Below, piece by piece: positions 1 to 9,720 of a stretch of DNA of 64,000 bases (within the stretch, counting starts at the first letter, position 1; every line of letters begins with the position of its first letter). The notes under the pieces were generated by a model. The model did no database searches, was not told the DNA's origin, and saw only the letters and a program-made list of their open reading frames with translations. A program made the translations under genes and the position numbers. The stretch spans positions 121,520 to 185,519 of the forward strand of contig MEHQ01002731.1 of the NCBI GenBank assembly GCA_008828725.1, in the 5' to 3' direction. This stretch comes from Saccharina japonica (taxonomy: Eukaryota; Sar; Phaeophyceae; Laminariales; Laminariaceae).

Positions 1-424
1 GCCGCTCCCCCGCCCCTCCCTCGACCCCGGCCCAAACCCAGACCCCGACTGAAACCCAGACCCCACCCACAACTCCGACCCCACCCCGACCCCCGACCCG
101 AACCCCAGACCCCTCGGCCACCGGCCCTTGACCCCCGACCTCCACCCCCTACCCTGACCGTGCCGTCAACACCCTCCCGAACCCAAACCCAAACCCTCGA
201 CCACGCTTCCGCCTCTGCCGCTGCGAATTATTTCCCCGAGCCCCAACCCCGACCCCACCCCCCACCCCCAACCCCAGTCAGCCCTCGTCTCCAATCCGTA
301 TATAAACCCTCGACCCCCAACCCCTCACCCCAACGCCGAACCCCGGGTCATGACTCAGACCCAACCCTCATCCCCTATCCCCCACCCCCATCCCAAATCC
401 CCAAACCCACCCCTATTAGGAGTT
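1..424. repeat. C-rich degenerate repeat tract
   Basis: The plus strand is almost pure C, A and T-poor sequence built from loose CCCCAACCC and CCCCGACCC units. It has no consistent period and resembles decayed telomere-like or C-rich simple sequence. Reading frames through it are only Pro/Thr-rich products of the repeat. It lies upstream of the first visible EBP2 exon, so any earlier EBP2 exon must be outside the window. Confidence 0.6.
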
Positions 425-545
425 GGACGTATAGGAACGGTGCCCCGTGTCGAAAGAGGTGCGTGGTTCACGGCCTAATGACTTAAGGCAAGCGGCAAAT
501 GAGGACGCATGATATCGAGTGCACCCCCGACCCCCCCCCCCAAGC
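425..545 (+). repeat. Family B repeat ending in poly-C
   Basis: It matches the copy at 13225-13368: both contain a TAGGAACGG start region, then a segment close to AATGACTTAAGGCAAGC, and end in a run of C. This copy is diverged and its C run is interrupted. Family B shares its tail type with family A, which begins immediately downstream. Confidence 0.5.
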
Positions 546-551
546 CACACC

Positions 552-791
552 ATCAATTAAATCAATTGATTGGAGGCTTTCGTCCATATGCAAGTCCGCC
601 TCACAGGCGGTTCTCGGCAGGAGGCAGCTCACCCTCCATGCGACTCGCCCAATACCTCACGGCGCTTCGCGCTTAATGCTAGCGAAGTCTGCCTGGTCGG
701 TGAAAACCCGACATGCTCCGTCCCGGCATTGTAGGGATGCAAGGGTCTATGGTCATACGACTACGGCCGTGCACGATATGAGACCCCCCCC
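552..791 (+). repeat. Family A SINE-like repeat, near full length
   Basis: This is one of about ten copies in the window. In plus orientation the family runs from CCATATGCAAGTCCGCCTCA, through GTCTGCCTGGTCGGTGAAAA and GTCCCGGCATTGTAGGGATG, to CTACGGCC and a terminal poly-C run. Several other copies lack the 5' part but keep the tail, which is the pattern left by 5'-truncated retroposition. No clear RNA polymerase III promoter boxes were found, so the SINE label is an inference. Confidence 0.65.
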
Positions 792-876
792 GACACTCAC
801 CCTCACTCGCACCCCTGACCCGGACAACCCCAACCCCCAACCCCGCCTCCGCCGTAATTCGTTTTTTTTTGTCGAG

Positions 877-1078
877 GAAGGACCCTGATACCGCCGGAGG
901 GCCGGAAGATGATGAGTTCATGATGGAGTTGGAGGCTGCTAGGGCGGTGATGGAGGAGCAGACGGCGCGACGGGAGGCTTTACGGAGTGGGGAGGGGGGG
1001 GGCGAGGAGGCCGCCGAGGGGGGGCGGGGGCGGAGGGGCGGTGGCGGCGGCGGGGGGTTCGGTGGGATCGTACAACAA
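877..1078 (+). CDS. EBP2: EBP2 exon, acidic N-terminal region
   Basis: A T-rich tract ending in AG at 875-876 is a good acceptor. The frame reads KDPDTAGGPEDDEFMMELEA and then a Gly/Arg-rich run, with a GTACGT donor after 1078. No ATG heads this frame, so the exon is internal. The N-terminal part of EBP2 is known to be acidic and poorly conserved, so assignment rests on position and strand. Confidence 0.6.
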
Positions 1079-4000
1079 GGTACGTATATACGTACATACG
1101 CGTAGGTATATGAAGGCGGCAGTTGGGCAGTGTTTTGCCGTATCACCGGGGTGGTGAAATATCACCCCCCCCCCTCATACACTGTAATCAAGATAATAAG
1201 ATAACACACGCCTTGCCGTATCACCGGGGTGATGAAATAACACACCTCCCTCATACACTGTAGTCCAGATAATAAGTTAACACACACCCTGGGACTATTA
1301 CGCGGGACCATACATTAAGTAAATAGGACCTTCGACGGTAAACGCAAAAATCCAATGTTTACTACGACGTAACAATACTTGGTTCCCTATTTACTACGTA
1401 CGGTCCCCCGTAAAAACATGAGAGCCTTTTTTACGGGGGGGGGGGGGGGGGGGGGGGGGACACAAAAAAAGAATGGTGGCTTTTGGAATGTCTCGCCCCG
1501 AGATATTTTTTATAGATAGACGCGTCGCTCGACCGTTACACTTTTCCCGTTGTCGAGAAGTTACGCTTGGAGATTTGTCCGAGGGAGGGGGTGTGTTAAC
1601 TTATCACCCCCGGTGGTATGATACGGTAACGCTTGCAGTCAAAAACCTCCGCGGTGTCGTGTAGTACATATATACCAATGTACGGGGACATGCACCCGAG
1701 CTGTTCGGGTTTTTTTTTCTTGTCTGATTTGTTAGTAGTACCGGTACGGGCCGTTACATCTCCGTGTTACAGCAGGAGTAGTGGTCTCTCTGTAGTGCCG
1801 GTATGCGGCAGCCGACAATACGGGCACTATAGCGGCAACCGGCATTACTCCGCGCACTGCCACGCTGGTTAATCCCATCTGTGCCCAAGCGATTTGACAG
1901 GCACTATAGTGGGCAACCGGCACTAAAGAGGGACCACTTCTGCTGTGTACCCTAACCACCCGGAATTGAGCAATCAGGACCGTTTCGGTATTCATAGTAA
2001 TAATAGTGTACGGAAATGGTCCTTATATCGCACGAATACTATATTAGAGCTGTGGGGCGACAATATTTCACGACTAATAGTACAGCCGTTTTTTGCCTGT
2101 AAAGGCAAAAAAATAAAAAGAGGCTCCTTCGTAAGTACCAACTAAGCGGTAATTAGGTGCCGTTAGTCAACTAACTGTCTTGTAGTCGGCAAGATTTGGT
2201 CGAGCGAAGCCAGGTGATGGCCAGCAGCCGACCGACTTGGCGGCTTACGTCAGGCTAGCGAAGCGAGCCGAATCACCCCCCCTTACCAGCTGAGGGAGCC
2301 CCGCCCACAAAATAAAAACCTATTCTCGTATCCCGCGAGCATGGAAACAATCCTTCCTACACGTATGGAAACCCGATAAATCGGATAGTCGGCAAGTCGG
2401 TGAAACGGCGACGGTAACTATTAGTCAAGCTATTTCGTACTTGGTGACTTAAGCCGTGCCCACTCACAGCATAAGTATTCATAGCAGTACAGTACGCCAC
2501 AGATACTGGGAGGGGGTGTAGGGGAAGACGAGCAGGAAGGGGGAGGGGGGGAGTTGAGAAGGGGGGTGGAGGGCGCGGGAGGTGCTATAAATTTGCCGAC
2601 CAAGCGTATCGTGTGTTAGGTATATCGCGTTGCTTTTCATTCGGACTTTAACCAATACAGAACTGAAAAAACGTATCCCACACTAAATCCAAGTAGTTTG
2701 TCCCCAAATACGTGGGACCAGTTCTCAAGGGGTCAAGTGCCCGTTTGAAAGCTTGCGTTCGATTGGGTGTAGCTTGGCTGACCTTGCATGTGATACGCTG
2801 TGCTTCCGTACCCTTCGTGTTTTTTGTTGTTCATATTTTAGTCTTAGTTGTCCTTTATTTTGCTTCCCTGTCGTGTATTATCCTCGGTCGTCCCTTCTTG
2901 TCTTCCTTCCCGGTCCTTTCGTATCCTTTCTATGGTTCCTATCCTGTTCTTTCATTCGCTTTCCTTAACACTTCCTCTGTCAATATCTCTTTCTCTCTCT
3001 GTCTCTATCTCTGGCTATTGTGGCTATTGTGGCTACTGCGACTACTGCGGCTACTGCGGCTATTGTGGCTACTGTGGGCCAGGCGGGGCTTCTTCAACAC
3101 GCGGAGCAAATGACGCGAGCTATCCCTTGGGAGGAGACGCTGACCGTCTCCGACGTACCGCTCGAGCTGGAGGACGTGCACGACGATCTCAGACGGTGAG
3201 AAAGCCATTCCCCTCTCTTTTGTTCTCCTTTTTTTCCGTCGTCTTAATCTCTCGATTGTTTTCTTGGTGGTAGCTTTGGTTGTATTATTTCTCTCTACGT
3301 AAGTCTGTCTCTGTGTGTGTGTCCCCCTCTTTTTTTGCCTTCCGTTGTTTACTCAACTTAGCTTCTCGGTTGTTTTCTTGGAGGTATTGCACTGGTTGCG
3401 TTTTTTTTTTTTTTTTTTTTTGTCTCTAGTCTCGCTCCCTTGTCTCTCCTTCTCTCTCGCGCGCTCTGTCTTTACGTTCAACTTCTCGCTGCGAATGTGT
3501 TCGTATTGTTTCTCTTTTTTGTTTTTTTGCTCAACCCTTTGGCTTCTTGTTAGTTTTCTTCTGTCTTGCGTGTTTTTTTTTTTCTTCTCTCTTTTGCCTG
3601 TTGTCGCTTGCCCCCTCTCAGTATCCCTCTCTCGTATGCTTTGATGCTTTGGCCTTGCAGTCCGCCTGTGAGCCGGTCGCTGAACCGTTGGACCAATCGC
3701 TCGCAGCATCTCTCCGTGAAGCGCTCTCGATCAGTCGCTGAAATCACCCATACGATCGCCATCTGAATAACTGTCTCATCCTCCTTTCAGACTTGCACTC
3801 CCATGTTCGGGAAAAGTTACTTGGAATTAGAGTCGTATCTGTGTTTCTATTCAGTGCAGTAGTAAAAGGGGTATCCGCGCGCCTATTAGTACCCGCTCAC
3901 TCGTTGTTGACGCTCTTACTTTTTTTTACTTTTTTTTTTCGAAACTTGCAAATAGGGAGGTGAGCTTCTACAACAACGCCCTGGAGGCGGTGAAGCGCGG

Positions 4001-7000
4001 GCGATCACTCCTCGCCGCGGCGACGGTGCCGTACAAGCGCCCCGAGGACTTCTTGTGCGAGATGGTCAAGACGGACGCGCACATGGACAAGGTACTTTTT
4101 GGGGGTTTTCTTTTTTTTTTACGCGGCCCTGGTACATGTCATACTGGCTTTGGGCAACCGGTACATCATATACTGGCAGTAGAAATCAGCGGCCAGTATA
4201 CTACTTGGTAGATCCCCTCAGTATATACCGTTGCGGCGAAACTTGACTGGTCGGTCGGTGGAAACCCGACGTGCTGTATATGTACTCCGTCCCGTCCCGG
4301 CATTGTAGGGGTGCGGGGGGTCTATGGTACTACGACTACGGTCGTGCATGACATCAGTACACCCCCCCGCACCCCTCATGTACCTGAAAATGCTTTCCAG
4401 ATTGCCCCCCTCGGGACGGCATCCAATTTTTTGTGGCCGAAGTACTTGAAAATTGGTGTGGGATGCATTTTGCAGAATTTCAAGGGGGAAATGGTGTTTC
4501 TTGAGGTGGAGGGTGGAGGGGGGGGGGGGGGGGACTGCTTCCCAGATAAAGCACCCTCCCCTCCCCCCTCCCCTTCCCTCCCCCCCGCGACCCCCTCGCC
4601 TCCTTATATCTCCTTTCACGGTTTTTGTTTTGTCGTTTTGATTTGTAGGATGTTTTTGAGTATGATTTTTTATTTTTATTTTTTACTATGATTTTGTTTT
4701 TCATTCGTTTTTTTTTCATTTGTTTCGTTGTTTTGATTCGTTGGATGTACATATTTGATTATGTTTTTTTTTTTTTTTTTGTTTCAGATCAAGGACAAGC
4801 TGATCTTCGAGCAGCAAAAGATGGACGCGTTCGAGCAGCGCAAGGCCAGGCAGGACCAGCGCAAGTACGCGAAGGAGCTGTCGTCCAACAAGCAGGCGGA
4901 GAAGTCGAAGCGAAAGAAGGAGGGGCTCGAGGAGATAGAGGAGTGGAAGAAGGGCGCCAAGCGAAGCAGGTACTGCTTGTAGTGTTGGGGTGGTGGTGTT
5001 GCCTTGTGTGAGGTTGATTGGACCGGTTGGGTTTCGTTGGGTTGGGTTGGGCTGGGTTGGGTCGGGTTGGCGTGGGCGGGGTTCGTTGGGTTGGGTTGGG
5101 TTGGGTTGGGTTGGGTTGCGTTGCGTCGGGTTGCGTTGTGTTGGGTTGGTTTGGGTTGGGTTGAGTTGGTTGAGTTCAGTTGGTTGAGTTGGGTTGGGTT
5201 GGGTTGGGTTGCCTTGGATCGGTCTTGGTGTTGGCTGAAGGCTGCAAGGAAGAAAAGTAAGTTGTCAGCCCGCGAAAGGCTGATGGCTAGGAACCAAAAA
5301 ACAAAAACGTAAACAACCAGCGATTTCCTAAAGTGTTATGTTTTGTCTTGGTTTAAAGTTACTTGTTGTGTCCCGAGGCAGCCCGCGAACAGCTAACGAC
5401 CAGCCAAAATAATAAGCGACCAACGATTACAAGTCCATACAAAATGCTTGTTTTTGAAGGTACATGCCCGCTGTGTTTGAAGTATGCACTACATGCTTGC
5501 TTTACGGTTACATATATTAATTAATTATTTTTTTTAAACAGCTGTGAGCTCGAGGATTTCGTCGACACTCATCTTTGCTAGCTGAGTGTAAAACTTTGAT
5601 CGCGCGTACTTACGGATTTTATATGTCCTCATGCAGGATGTACATCCCGTATGAGGGGGACACAATCTGAGGCTGTAGAATTCAGGAAGTGTGTGTCTAT
5701 TTGTGGGGGGGGGGGGGGGGATTAAATATATCGAATAAAATTAAACAGTCTGAAATAAACATACCAGGTATACTATAGTGTTCCGACGAGTATATCATAC
5801 CCGTACTGCGTTTGTGTCGCCGCTGTGTTTTGCTGTTCGCAGAGGAGGCCCGCTGGCGGACGACGACGGACTGGACGCTGTGCTATCCGGGGGTGGAGCT
5901 AGGGGAGGAGGCCGAGGAGGTAATAATAACCTGGACCCTGCTGCATTGTTGGTTGTTTATTGCATGGTTGTTGATTGTGGAGTGCTTCATTGATTGGGAG
6001 CGATTGATGATTGGTTGAATTATTGTCGTACTTGATCGTGTATTGATTGCTTGATTGATTGATTGACTGGGAGCCTATTGATTGATGATTGGTTGAATTA
6101 TTGTCGGTGTTGATCGTTTATTGATTGATTGATTGATTGAATGATTTTAACCCTATTGATTGATAATATGTTGATTTATTGTCGTCGTTGATTATTGATT
6201 GATTGCTTGGTTGAGCGTGTAGGAGGCCGAAGAGGTGAATCACATAAACTTGTACTGTAATCGTGTAGTTGTGTGTGTGTGTGTTTTTTTAGTGTTGATA
6301 GTTGTTCGAATGACGATCGAATACTTACTAACAGGAGGCCATCGAGGTGATGAAACTATTAAACCCTGTAAACGGTGCACCTAAAAAAATCCGGACCCCT
6401 TCGAAAAGTTGACGAAGCAGATATATTTTTGCTCGCTTAAAAAACGTTTTTTTCGACATGTTTTTGTTTTTGCTTGGGATTTTAGAGGGAGAACACGCCC
6501 GCTGAAAACAACGACGTATATACCTTCCTCCATCCCACCATCGGACGCAAGTTGACGATAGCTGCATATCTGGTGCAAGTTATCCTTCTGCGCGAAATCC
6601 TGTTCTAACGACAGCTATAGTACACAATACCTGTTTTATTAATAGGAAGCCGAGGGGGTATGCATGTTAAATTCGACGCGCAGTCAGAAAGCGGACTACG
6701 CCAGCGCCAACAGAATCGGTGTTTGCCTACATGCCTACACTAGGTCGGTCGCTTCTTTTTTTTTCTGTTTATTTTCGGCGCGGCGGTGCTTGGGCTGGTG
6801 GCGGCGTCTGTGCCGGTGGCGGTGCCGATGGTGATGGTGGTGGTGTTGTTAGTAGTGGTGGTGGTGGTGTTGGTGGCGGCGGAAATGTGTTGGTGTTGGT
6901 GTTAATGGTGTTGGTGGCGTTGGTGGCGTTGGTGGTGGTGACGGAAATATGGCGGTGGTGGCGGAGAGATGGTGGTGGTGGTGGTGGTGGTGTTGGTGCT

Positions 7001-8650
7001 GGTGGTGTTAGGGATGGTGCAGTTGATTTTGGTGGTGGTGGTGGTAATGGTTGTGGTGTTGACAGTGGTGGTGATAACTGACGCGATCGAGGCGGGGGCG
7101 CAAGTTACCTATGCTTCAATCATGCCCCGCGTGAACTCTCGCTTGGATTGCCCTGCGTTTCATGGCGTTGCCACTGCACCAGGTATATATATACCAGTAT
7201 ATGAATATGAATATATATTAATATATATGCATACACATGCTGCGCAAATACTATGCCTATATACACCACGCGAAGGATGCGCTTCTGTCCTCTGTTTTTT
7301 TGTTGATCCTTTGTAATTCCATATTTTACTGTTGTATTCTTTACTTACAACCTTAACCGGTCTTTTTTTTGTTTCTTCATACTTTGTATTGTCTTCCTTT
7401 TTCCTTTTCCTTTTATTGTAATTAAGGCGACGGAGGACGGAACACGAAGCGAGAGGGCAAGGACAAGAAGTACGGCTTCGGGGGGAAGAAGAGGCAAAAG
7501 GGTCAGAGCGACCCCCGCTCCCTCAACGACCTCAGCGACTACAACCCCAAGCAGGGCGGCTCTGGGAGGTCGAGGCAGGCAAGAGAGCATTTCCGCCCTT
7601 GTTTAGCGTTGGTGATGGTGGTTGTGGTGGTATTGTCATTGTTGGTGATGGTTGTGTTGTGGTCTTGGTGTTAGTGTTCTTGTTGTATTGTTGTTTTGTT
7701 GTGTTCTAGGCGTTGGTGGTGGTGATGTGTTTGGTGTTGTTGTTGTCGTTGCTGTTGTTGTTTTCTTGTTCAGTTGTTGTGCGTTTAGCGTTGGTGGTGT
7801 GTGGGTATTGGCGACTGGTCTTAACATAGATATACACTTCGTACTGTAAGATTACCCCACCCCCTCTCCTTCTCCCCCCCCTCCCGCATGTCAAGTCTGA
7901 TCCATTATACACAAATCTACCTGCAACCTTGTACGTATTCTGCTGGGTAGTGAACAAGCAATTACACGCGTTCGTATATATTCCATGGTACTTCATTATG
8001 AGCTTTTACCAGCCCCTACCTAACTCCCCCTCCCTTTGACTGCCCCCCCGCAAGTCCAATGTGATGTATTGCGTTGTCAGAGTTACAAGCGAGGTGAAGG
8101 AGGCACGAATGCGGGCCCCGGGAAGTCGGTGGCGTCACGAGAAATGAATCAGAGCAGAGGGAAGAGGACCGGAATTGAGATGGGAGCTTTGTATAAGGAT
8201 CGCATGCAGAAGAGGGGGGGTTTGATAGCAAGGTTTAGTGAGTGGTCTTCTATTTTTTTTTAGTTGTGTTTTTGCCTGGTGGATACGTACGCACAAGCAA
8301 TAATCCGCGCGGCAGTGCAATTGGCTTGGCTTGGCTTGGCTTGGCCTGGCCTGGCCTGGCTTGGCTTGGCTTGGCTTGGCTTGACTTGGCTCGGCTTGGC
8401 TTGGTTTGGCTTGGCTTGGCTTTGGCTTGGCTTTGGCTTGGCTTTGGCTTGGCTTTGGCTTGGCTTTGGCTTGGCTTTGGCTTTGGCTTGGCTTGGCTTG
8501 GCTTGGCTTTGGCTTGGCTTTGGCTTGGCTTGGCCTTCCCCCCCCCCCCAACCAATGATGTATTCGTTTGTGCAGAAACCGGTGAAAGGCACGAATCGGC
8601 CCGGGAAGTCGGTGCGCACGAAGAACAAGCAGAGGAAAGGACGGAATTGA
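877..8650 (+). CDS. EBP2: EBP2, rRNA-processing protein (whole gene span, 5' incomplete)
   Basis: EBP2 is the conserved nucleolar protein needed for 27S pre-rRNA processing and 60S ribosomal subunit assembly. The joined exons give the family order: an acidic N-terminal region, the core with PWEETL, DDLRREVSFYNNALEAV, KRPEDFLCEMVKTDAHMDK and IKDKLIFEQQKM, a Lys/Glu-rich helix ending EEWKKGAKRSR, the signature KDKKYGFGGKKRQKG, and a basic tail with RPGKSVRTKNKQRKGRN before TGA. These follow human EBP2 closely. Exons are 877-1078, about 3083-3195, 3956-4091, 4788-4969, 5843-5919, microexons 6223-6234, 6335-6346 and 6646-6657, then 7427-7578 and 8576-8650. All junctions from 3195 onward agree in phase. 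The 1078 to 3083 link does not, so a small exon may be missing there. The N-terminus lies upstream of the window. Confidence 0.9.
1135..1275. repeat. Two tandem copies of a 75-bp repeat
   Basis: Both copies contain TTGCCGTATCACCGGGGTG, a CACCTCCC-type run, CATACACTGTA and AGATAATAAG. A reversed, shorter piece recurs at about 1590-1635 (GTGTGTTAACTTATCACC). This lies inside the first visible EBP2 intron. Confidence 0.6.
1294..1417. mobile_element. Family C MITE
   Basis: The ends are inverted: ACTATTACG-GGGACCATA at one side and GTACGGTCCCCCGTAA at the other, with the sub-terminal CTATTTACTA repeat. This is the most diverged of nine copies of a 100-130-bp TIR element. No coding capacity. Confidence 0.6.
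1768..1950. repeat. Family G repeat, copy 1
   Basis: It shares TGTAGTGCCGGTATGCG, CAGCCGACAATAC, GGCAACCGGCA and CTGGTTAAT, in the same order and spacing, with 46497-46690. The repeated word CCGGCACTA suggests internal inverted pieces. Function unknown. Confidence 0.65.
1951..2647. other. EBP2 intron, no gene recognised
   Basis: It is mixed-composition intron sequence. I see only scattered short inverted words and a G-rich patch at 2510-2580. No exon with family similarity was found, although the phase gap in EBP2 would allow a small exon here. Confidence 0.5.
2648..2736 (+). mobile_element. Family D TTAA MITE
   Basis: The family consensus is about 85 bp. It starts TTAACCCATTCAGAACTGAA, passes through CACACTAATTCCAAGTAGTT and TGTCCCCAAATACGTGGGAC, and ends CCAGTTCTTAAGGGGTTAA. 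The ends are inverted repeats and both are bounded by TTAA, the target used by piggyBac-type transposases. This copy has a slightly damaged 3' end. Confidence 0.65.
3005..3072 (+). repeat. GGCTAYTGY microsatellite
   Basis: Nine-base units of GGCTATTGT/GGCTACTGC abut the EBP2 exon at 3083 and are preceded by a pyrimidine-rich run. They remain open in several frames, which hides the true exon edge. Confidence 0.7.
3083..3195 (+). CDS. EBP2: EBP2 exon, start of conserved core
   Basis: It encodes AGLLQHAEQMTRAIPWEETL followed by TVSDVPLELEDVHDDLR, matching the LPWVERLDV region of animal EBP2. The donor GTGAGA follows 3195 and leaves phase 2, which fits the next exon. The 5' edge is uncertain. 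The AG at 3081-3082 gives phase 0, while the exon at 877 ends in phase 1. A GGCTAYTGY microsatellite lies directly upstream. Confidence 0.75.
3956..4091 (+). CDS. EBP2: EBP2 exon, core EVSFYNNALEAV
   Basis: The acceptor is AATAG after a T-rich tract and the donor is GTACTT. It encodes EVSFYNNALEAVKRGRS and KRPEDFLCEMVKTDAHMDK. This is the best conserved block of the EBP2 family: human has EMSFYRQAQAAV and KRPTDYFAEMAKSDLQMQK. Confidence 0.93.
4240..4371 (+). repeat. Family A repeat, 5'-truncated
   Basis: Only the tail-proximal half is present, from CGGTGGAAACCCGACGTGCT to the poly-C end. It carries a small internal duplication around GTACTCCGTCCC. Confidence 0.65.
4788..4969 (+). CDS. EBP2: EBP2 exon, charged helix
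   Basis: It is preceded by a long poly-T tract and TTTCAG and followed by GTACTG. It encodes IKDKLIFEQQKMDAFEQRKA, then KYAKELSSNKQAEKSKRKKE and EEWKKGAKRS. This corresponds to the family segment with IRQKL and the Lys-rich helix before the C-terminal basic region. Confidence 0.93.
5030..5215 (+). repeat. GGGTT pentanucleotide array
   Basis: Units GGGTT, with GGGCT and GCGTT variants, run for about 185 bp in the EBP2 intron. It is one of four pentanucleotide arrays in the window. Confidence 0.9.
5536..5665 (-). repeat. Family F repeat with conserved 34-codon frame
   Basis: Read on the minus strand this segment has ATG and an open frame MRTYKIRKYARSKFYTQLAK, then MSVDEILELTAV. Copies occur at 29482-29600, 30541-30645 and 63202-63310. 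The amino-acid sequence is conserved, unlike that of other dispersed families here. I do not recognise the peptide. Confidence 0.55.
5843..5919 (+). CDS. EBP2: EBP2 exon, Asp/Gly linker
   Basis: The acceptor TTCGCAG restores the phase left at 4969, giving GGPLADDDGLDAVLSGGG and then ARGGGRG. The last 12 nt (5908-5919) are themselves preceded by AG and followed by GT. They are the parent-like copy of the three microexons downstream. Confidence 0.8.
5990..6200 (+). repeat. TTGA-rich tandem repeat
   Basis: Degenerate GATTGATTGATTG units fill the intron between EBP2 exon 5843-5919 and the first microexon. The word is absent from the neighbouring microexon introns. Confidence 0.75.
6223..6234 (+). 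CDS. EBP2: EBP2 candidate 12-nt microexon 1
   Basis: The 12 nt GAGGCCGAAGAG sit exactly between AG and GTGAAT. In the EBP2 frame (phase 1) they would add four codons, GGRR, without shifting the frame. The unit differs from the end of the exon at 5908-5919 at one position, while the surrounding introns are unrelated. Confidence 0.45.
6335..6346 (+). CDS. EBP2: EBP2 candidate 12-nt microexon 2
   Basis: GAGGCCATCGAG lies between ACAG and GTGATG. It is again 12 nt, frame-neutral, and would add GGHR. Inclusion cannot be proven from sequence alone. Confidence 0.45.
6646..6657 (+). CDS. EBP2: EBP2 candidate 12-nt microexon 3
   Basis: GAAGCCGAGGGG lies between AATAG and GTATGC. It is 12 nt, frame-neutral, and would add GSRG. 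It is the most diverged of the four units. Confidence 0.4.
6780..7080 (+). repeat. GGT-rich microsatellite
   Basis: Imperfect GGTGGTGGTGTTGGTG units give artificial Gly- and Val-rich frames. This is intronic. A similar GTTGTTGGT tract lies at 7600-7800 in the next intron. Confidence 0.8.
7427..7578 (+). CDS. EBP2: EBP2 exon, FGFGGKK signature
   Basis: The acceptor AATTAAG follows a T-rich tract. It encodes GGRNTKREGKDKKYGFGGKK and RQKGQSDPRSLNDLSDYNPK. The KYGFGGKK block is diagnostic for EBP2 (human KFGFGGKKKG). The only donor in frame is GCAAGA at 7579, a GC-AG intron. It gives phase 0 into the last exon. Confidence 0.9.
8085..8310 (+). pseudogene. Duplicated copy of EBP2 terminal exon
   Basis: The segment aligns with 8576-8790 over its whole length, including the stretch after the stop codon, a T-rich run and the start of a TTGGC repeat. 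It reads TNAGPGKSVASREMNQSRGK in the same frame. It lacks the stop at the equivalent place and stays open for about 30 more codons. It could be a relic or an alternative last exon. The copy at 8576 fits the family better. Confidence 0.6.
8310..8545 (+). repeat. TTGGC pentanucleotide array
   Basis: The array is TTGGC changing to TTTGGC units, ending in a poly-C run just before the EBP2 terminal exon. A shorter array of the same unit at 8787-8870 follows the second exon copy, showing the array was part of the duplicated unit. Confidence 0.9.
8576..8650 (+). CDS. EBP2: EBP2 terminal exon
   Basis: The acceptor TTTGTGCAG leads into KPVKGTNRPGKSVRTKNKQR, KGRN and TGA. It matches the basic C-terminal tail of EBP2 (human NKRPGKRTREKMKNR). 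A second, altered copy of this exon lies 490 bp upstream. Confidence 0.85.
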   Translation, partial: KPVKGTNRPGKSVRTKNKQRKGRN

Positions 8651-8861
8651 GATGGGACTTTGATAAGGAAGCATGCAGAAGACGGGGGGGTTTGATAGCA
8701 AGTTAGATAGGGTCTTCTATTTTTTTTTAGTTTTGTTTTTGCCTGGTGGACGTACGCCAAGCAATCAACCCGCCGCGGGCAGTGCAATTGGCTTGGCTAT
8801 GCTTGGCTTGGCTTGGCGTGGCTTGGCTTATGCTTAGCTTATCTGGGCTTAGCTTTGCTTG

Positions 8862-8945
8862 GCTGAGGGGGGGGGTGTACTCATTTGTTGCTTGCCTCAG
8901 TCATTTGACCATTGACCTCGAATCTCTTTCGAGACGGAGAAGTAG
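8862..8945 (-). repeat. Family B repeat
   Basis: In the minus direction it reads GGTCAATGGTCAAATGACTG, AGGCAAGCAACAAATGAGTA and a C run. A second copy in the same orientation lies at 9252-9344. Confidence 0.6.
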
Positions 8946-9251
8946 GGGAGAGGGGGTATCGAATCGAAGCACAATCAAAGGTAGGGGAGGTATCGAACCG
9001 AAAACATAGTCAGAGAATAACCAGAGATGGGCATCGAATCAAAACAAAACCAGAGACAGTTAGGGGGAAACATCGAATCGAAATTTTAAACAGAGGTAGG
9101 GGATGTATCGAACCGAAAATGACATGAAGATAGGGTGCATCAATTGAAATAAAAGAGGTACGGGGGCTATCGAACCGAAAAACAGAGGTAGGGGTCGTAT
9201 CGAACCGAAGTAAAAGTAGAGGTAGGGGGTATATCATCGAAACAAAAAATA
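8946..9251. repeat. Minisatellite of about 40-45 bp
   Basis: Degenerate units contain GAGGTAGGGG followed by TATCGAACCGAAA. About seven units lie between two family B copies, whose CTCTTTCGAGACGG-like end may have seeded the array. Confidence 0.7.
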
Positions 9252-9344
9252 GAGGAGGGGAGGGGGGGCGTACTTATTTGTTGCTTGCCTTAGTCAGTTG
9301 GCCGTTGACCACGCATCCCTTTCGGGGGGGGGGGGGGGGGGGGG
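9252..9344 (-). repeat. Family B repeat with 20-nt G run
   Basis: It contains GTACTTATTTGTTGCTTGCC and CAGTTGGCCGTTGACC. G runs are present at both sides, the one at 9325-9344 being longest. Confidence 0.55.
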
Positions 9345-9589
9345 GCAGCAGTACTAATACGGCTATAATATTATCATGCCGCGCCGCCTGCGGGTTGGAG
9401 ATGAAGAGAAAGTTGTGTTGGATGCACACGTTATAATCACCGAGCTATCAGCGCCCGTCTGACTGTGTTGAAGAGAAGCCCGGACCTCGAGCTGTTCCCA
9501 AGGGCTTGACACTTCGGAACAGATAGTCGATGCCCTACTTTGATGCTGTAGATCTTTCTGGGCGAATGGGCGCCTGGTCTGTATGATCT

Positions 9590-9720
9590 AGCTCATGTTG
9601 TGCCGGGGGTGGGAGCCGTATAACCCGCATGATCTAGGATGTGGTTCCTGGTGGATTGGATCTGTACTTTCAGCACAGATGCTGCACAACATCTCGTAAC
9701 TTATCATGGTTAGGATCTTG
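9590..9720. repeat. Family H repeat, copy 1
   Basis: It shares the word order AGCTCATGTTG, GGTGGGAGCCGTATA, ATGATCTA, GGATCTGTACT and GCACAAC with 32870-33000 and, in part, with 54240-54320. Not recognised. Confidence 0.5.

Noticed and set aside
8135-8787. Long Gln-Ala-Lys-Pro-Ser and Leu-Ala-Trp frames
   Set aside because: Artefacts of the TTGGC array. The real coding part is the 75-nt EBP2 exon.
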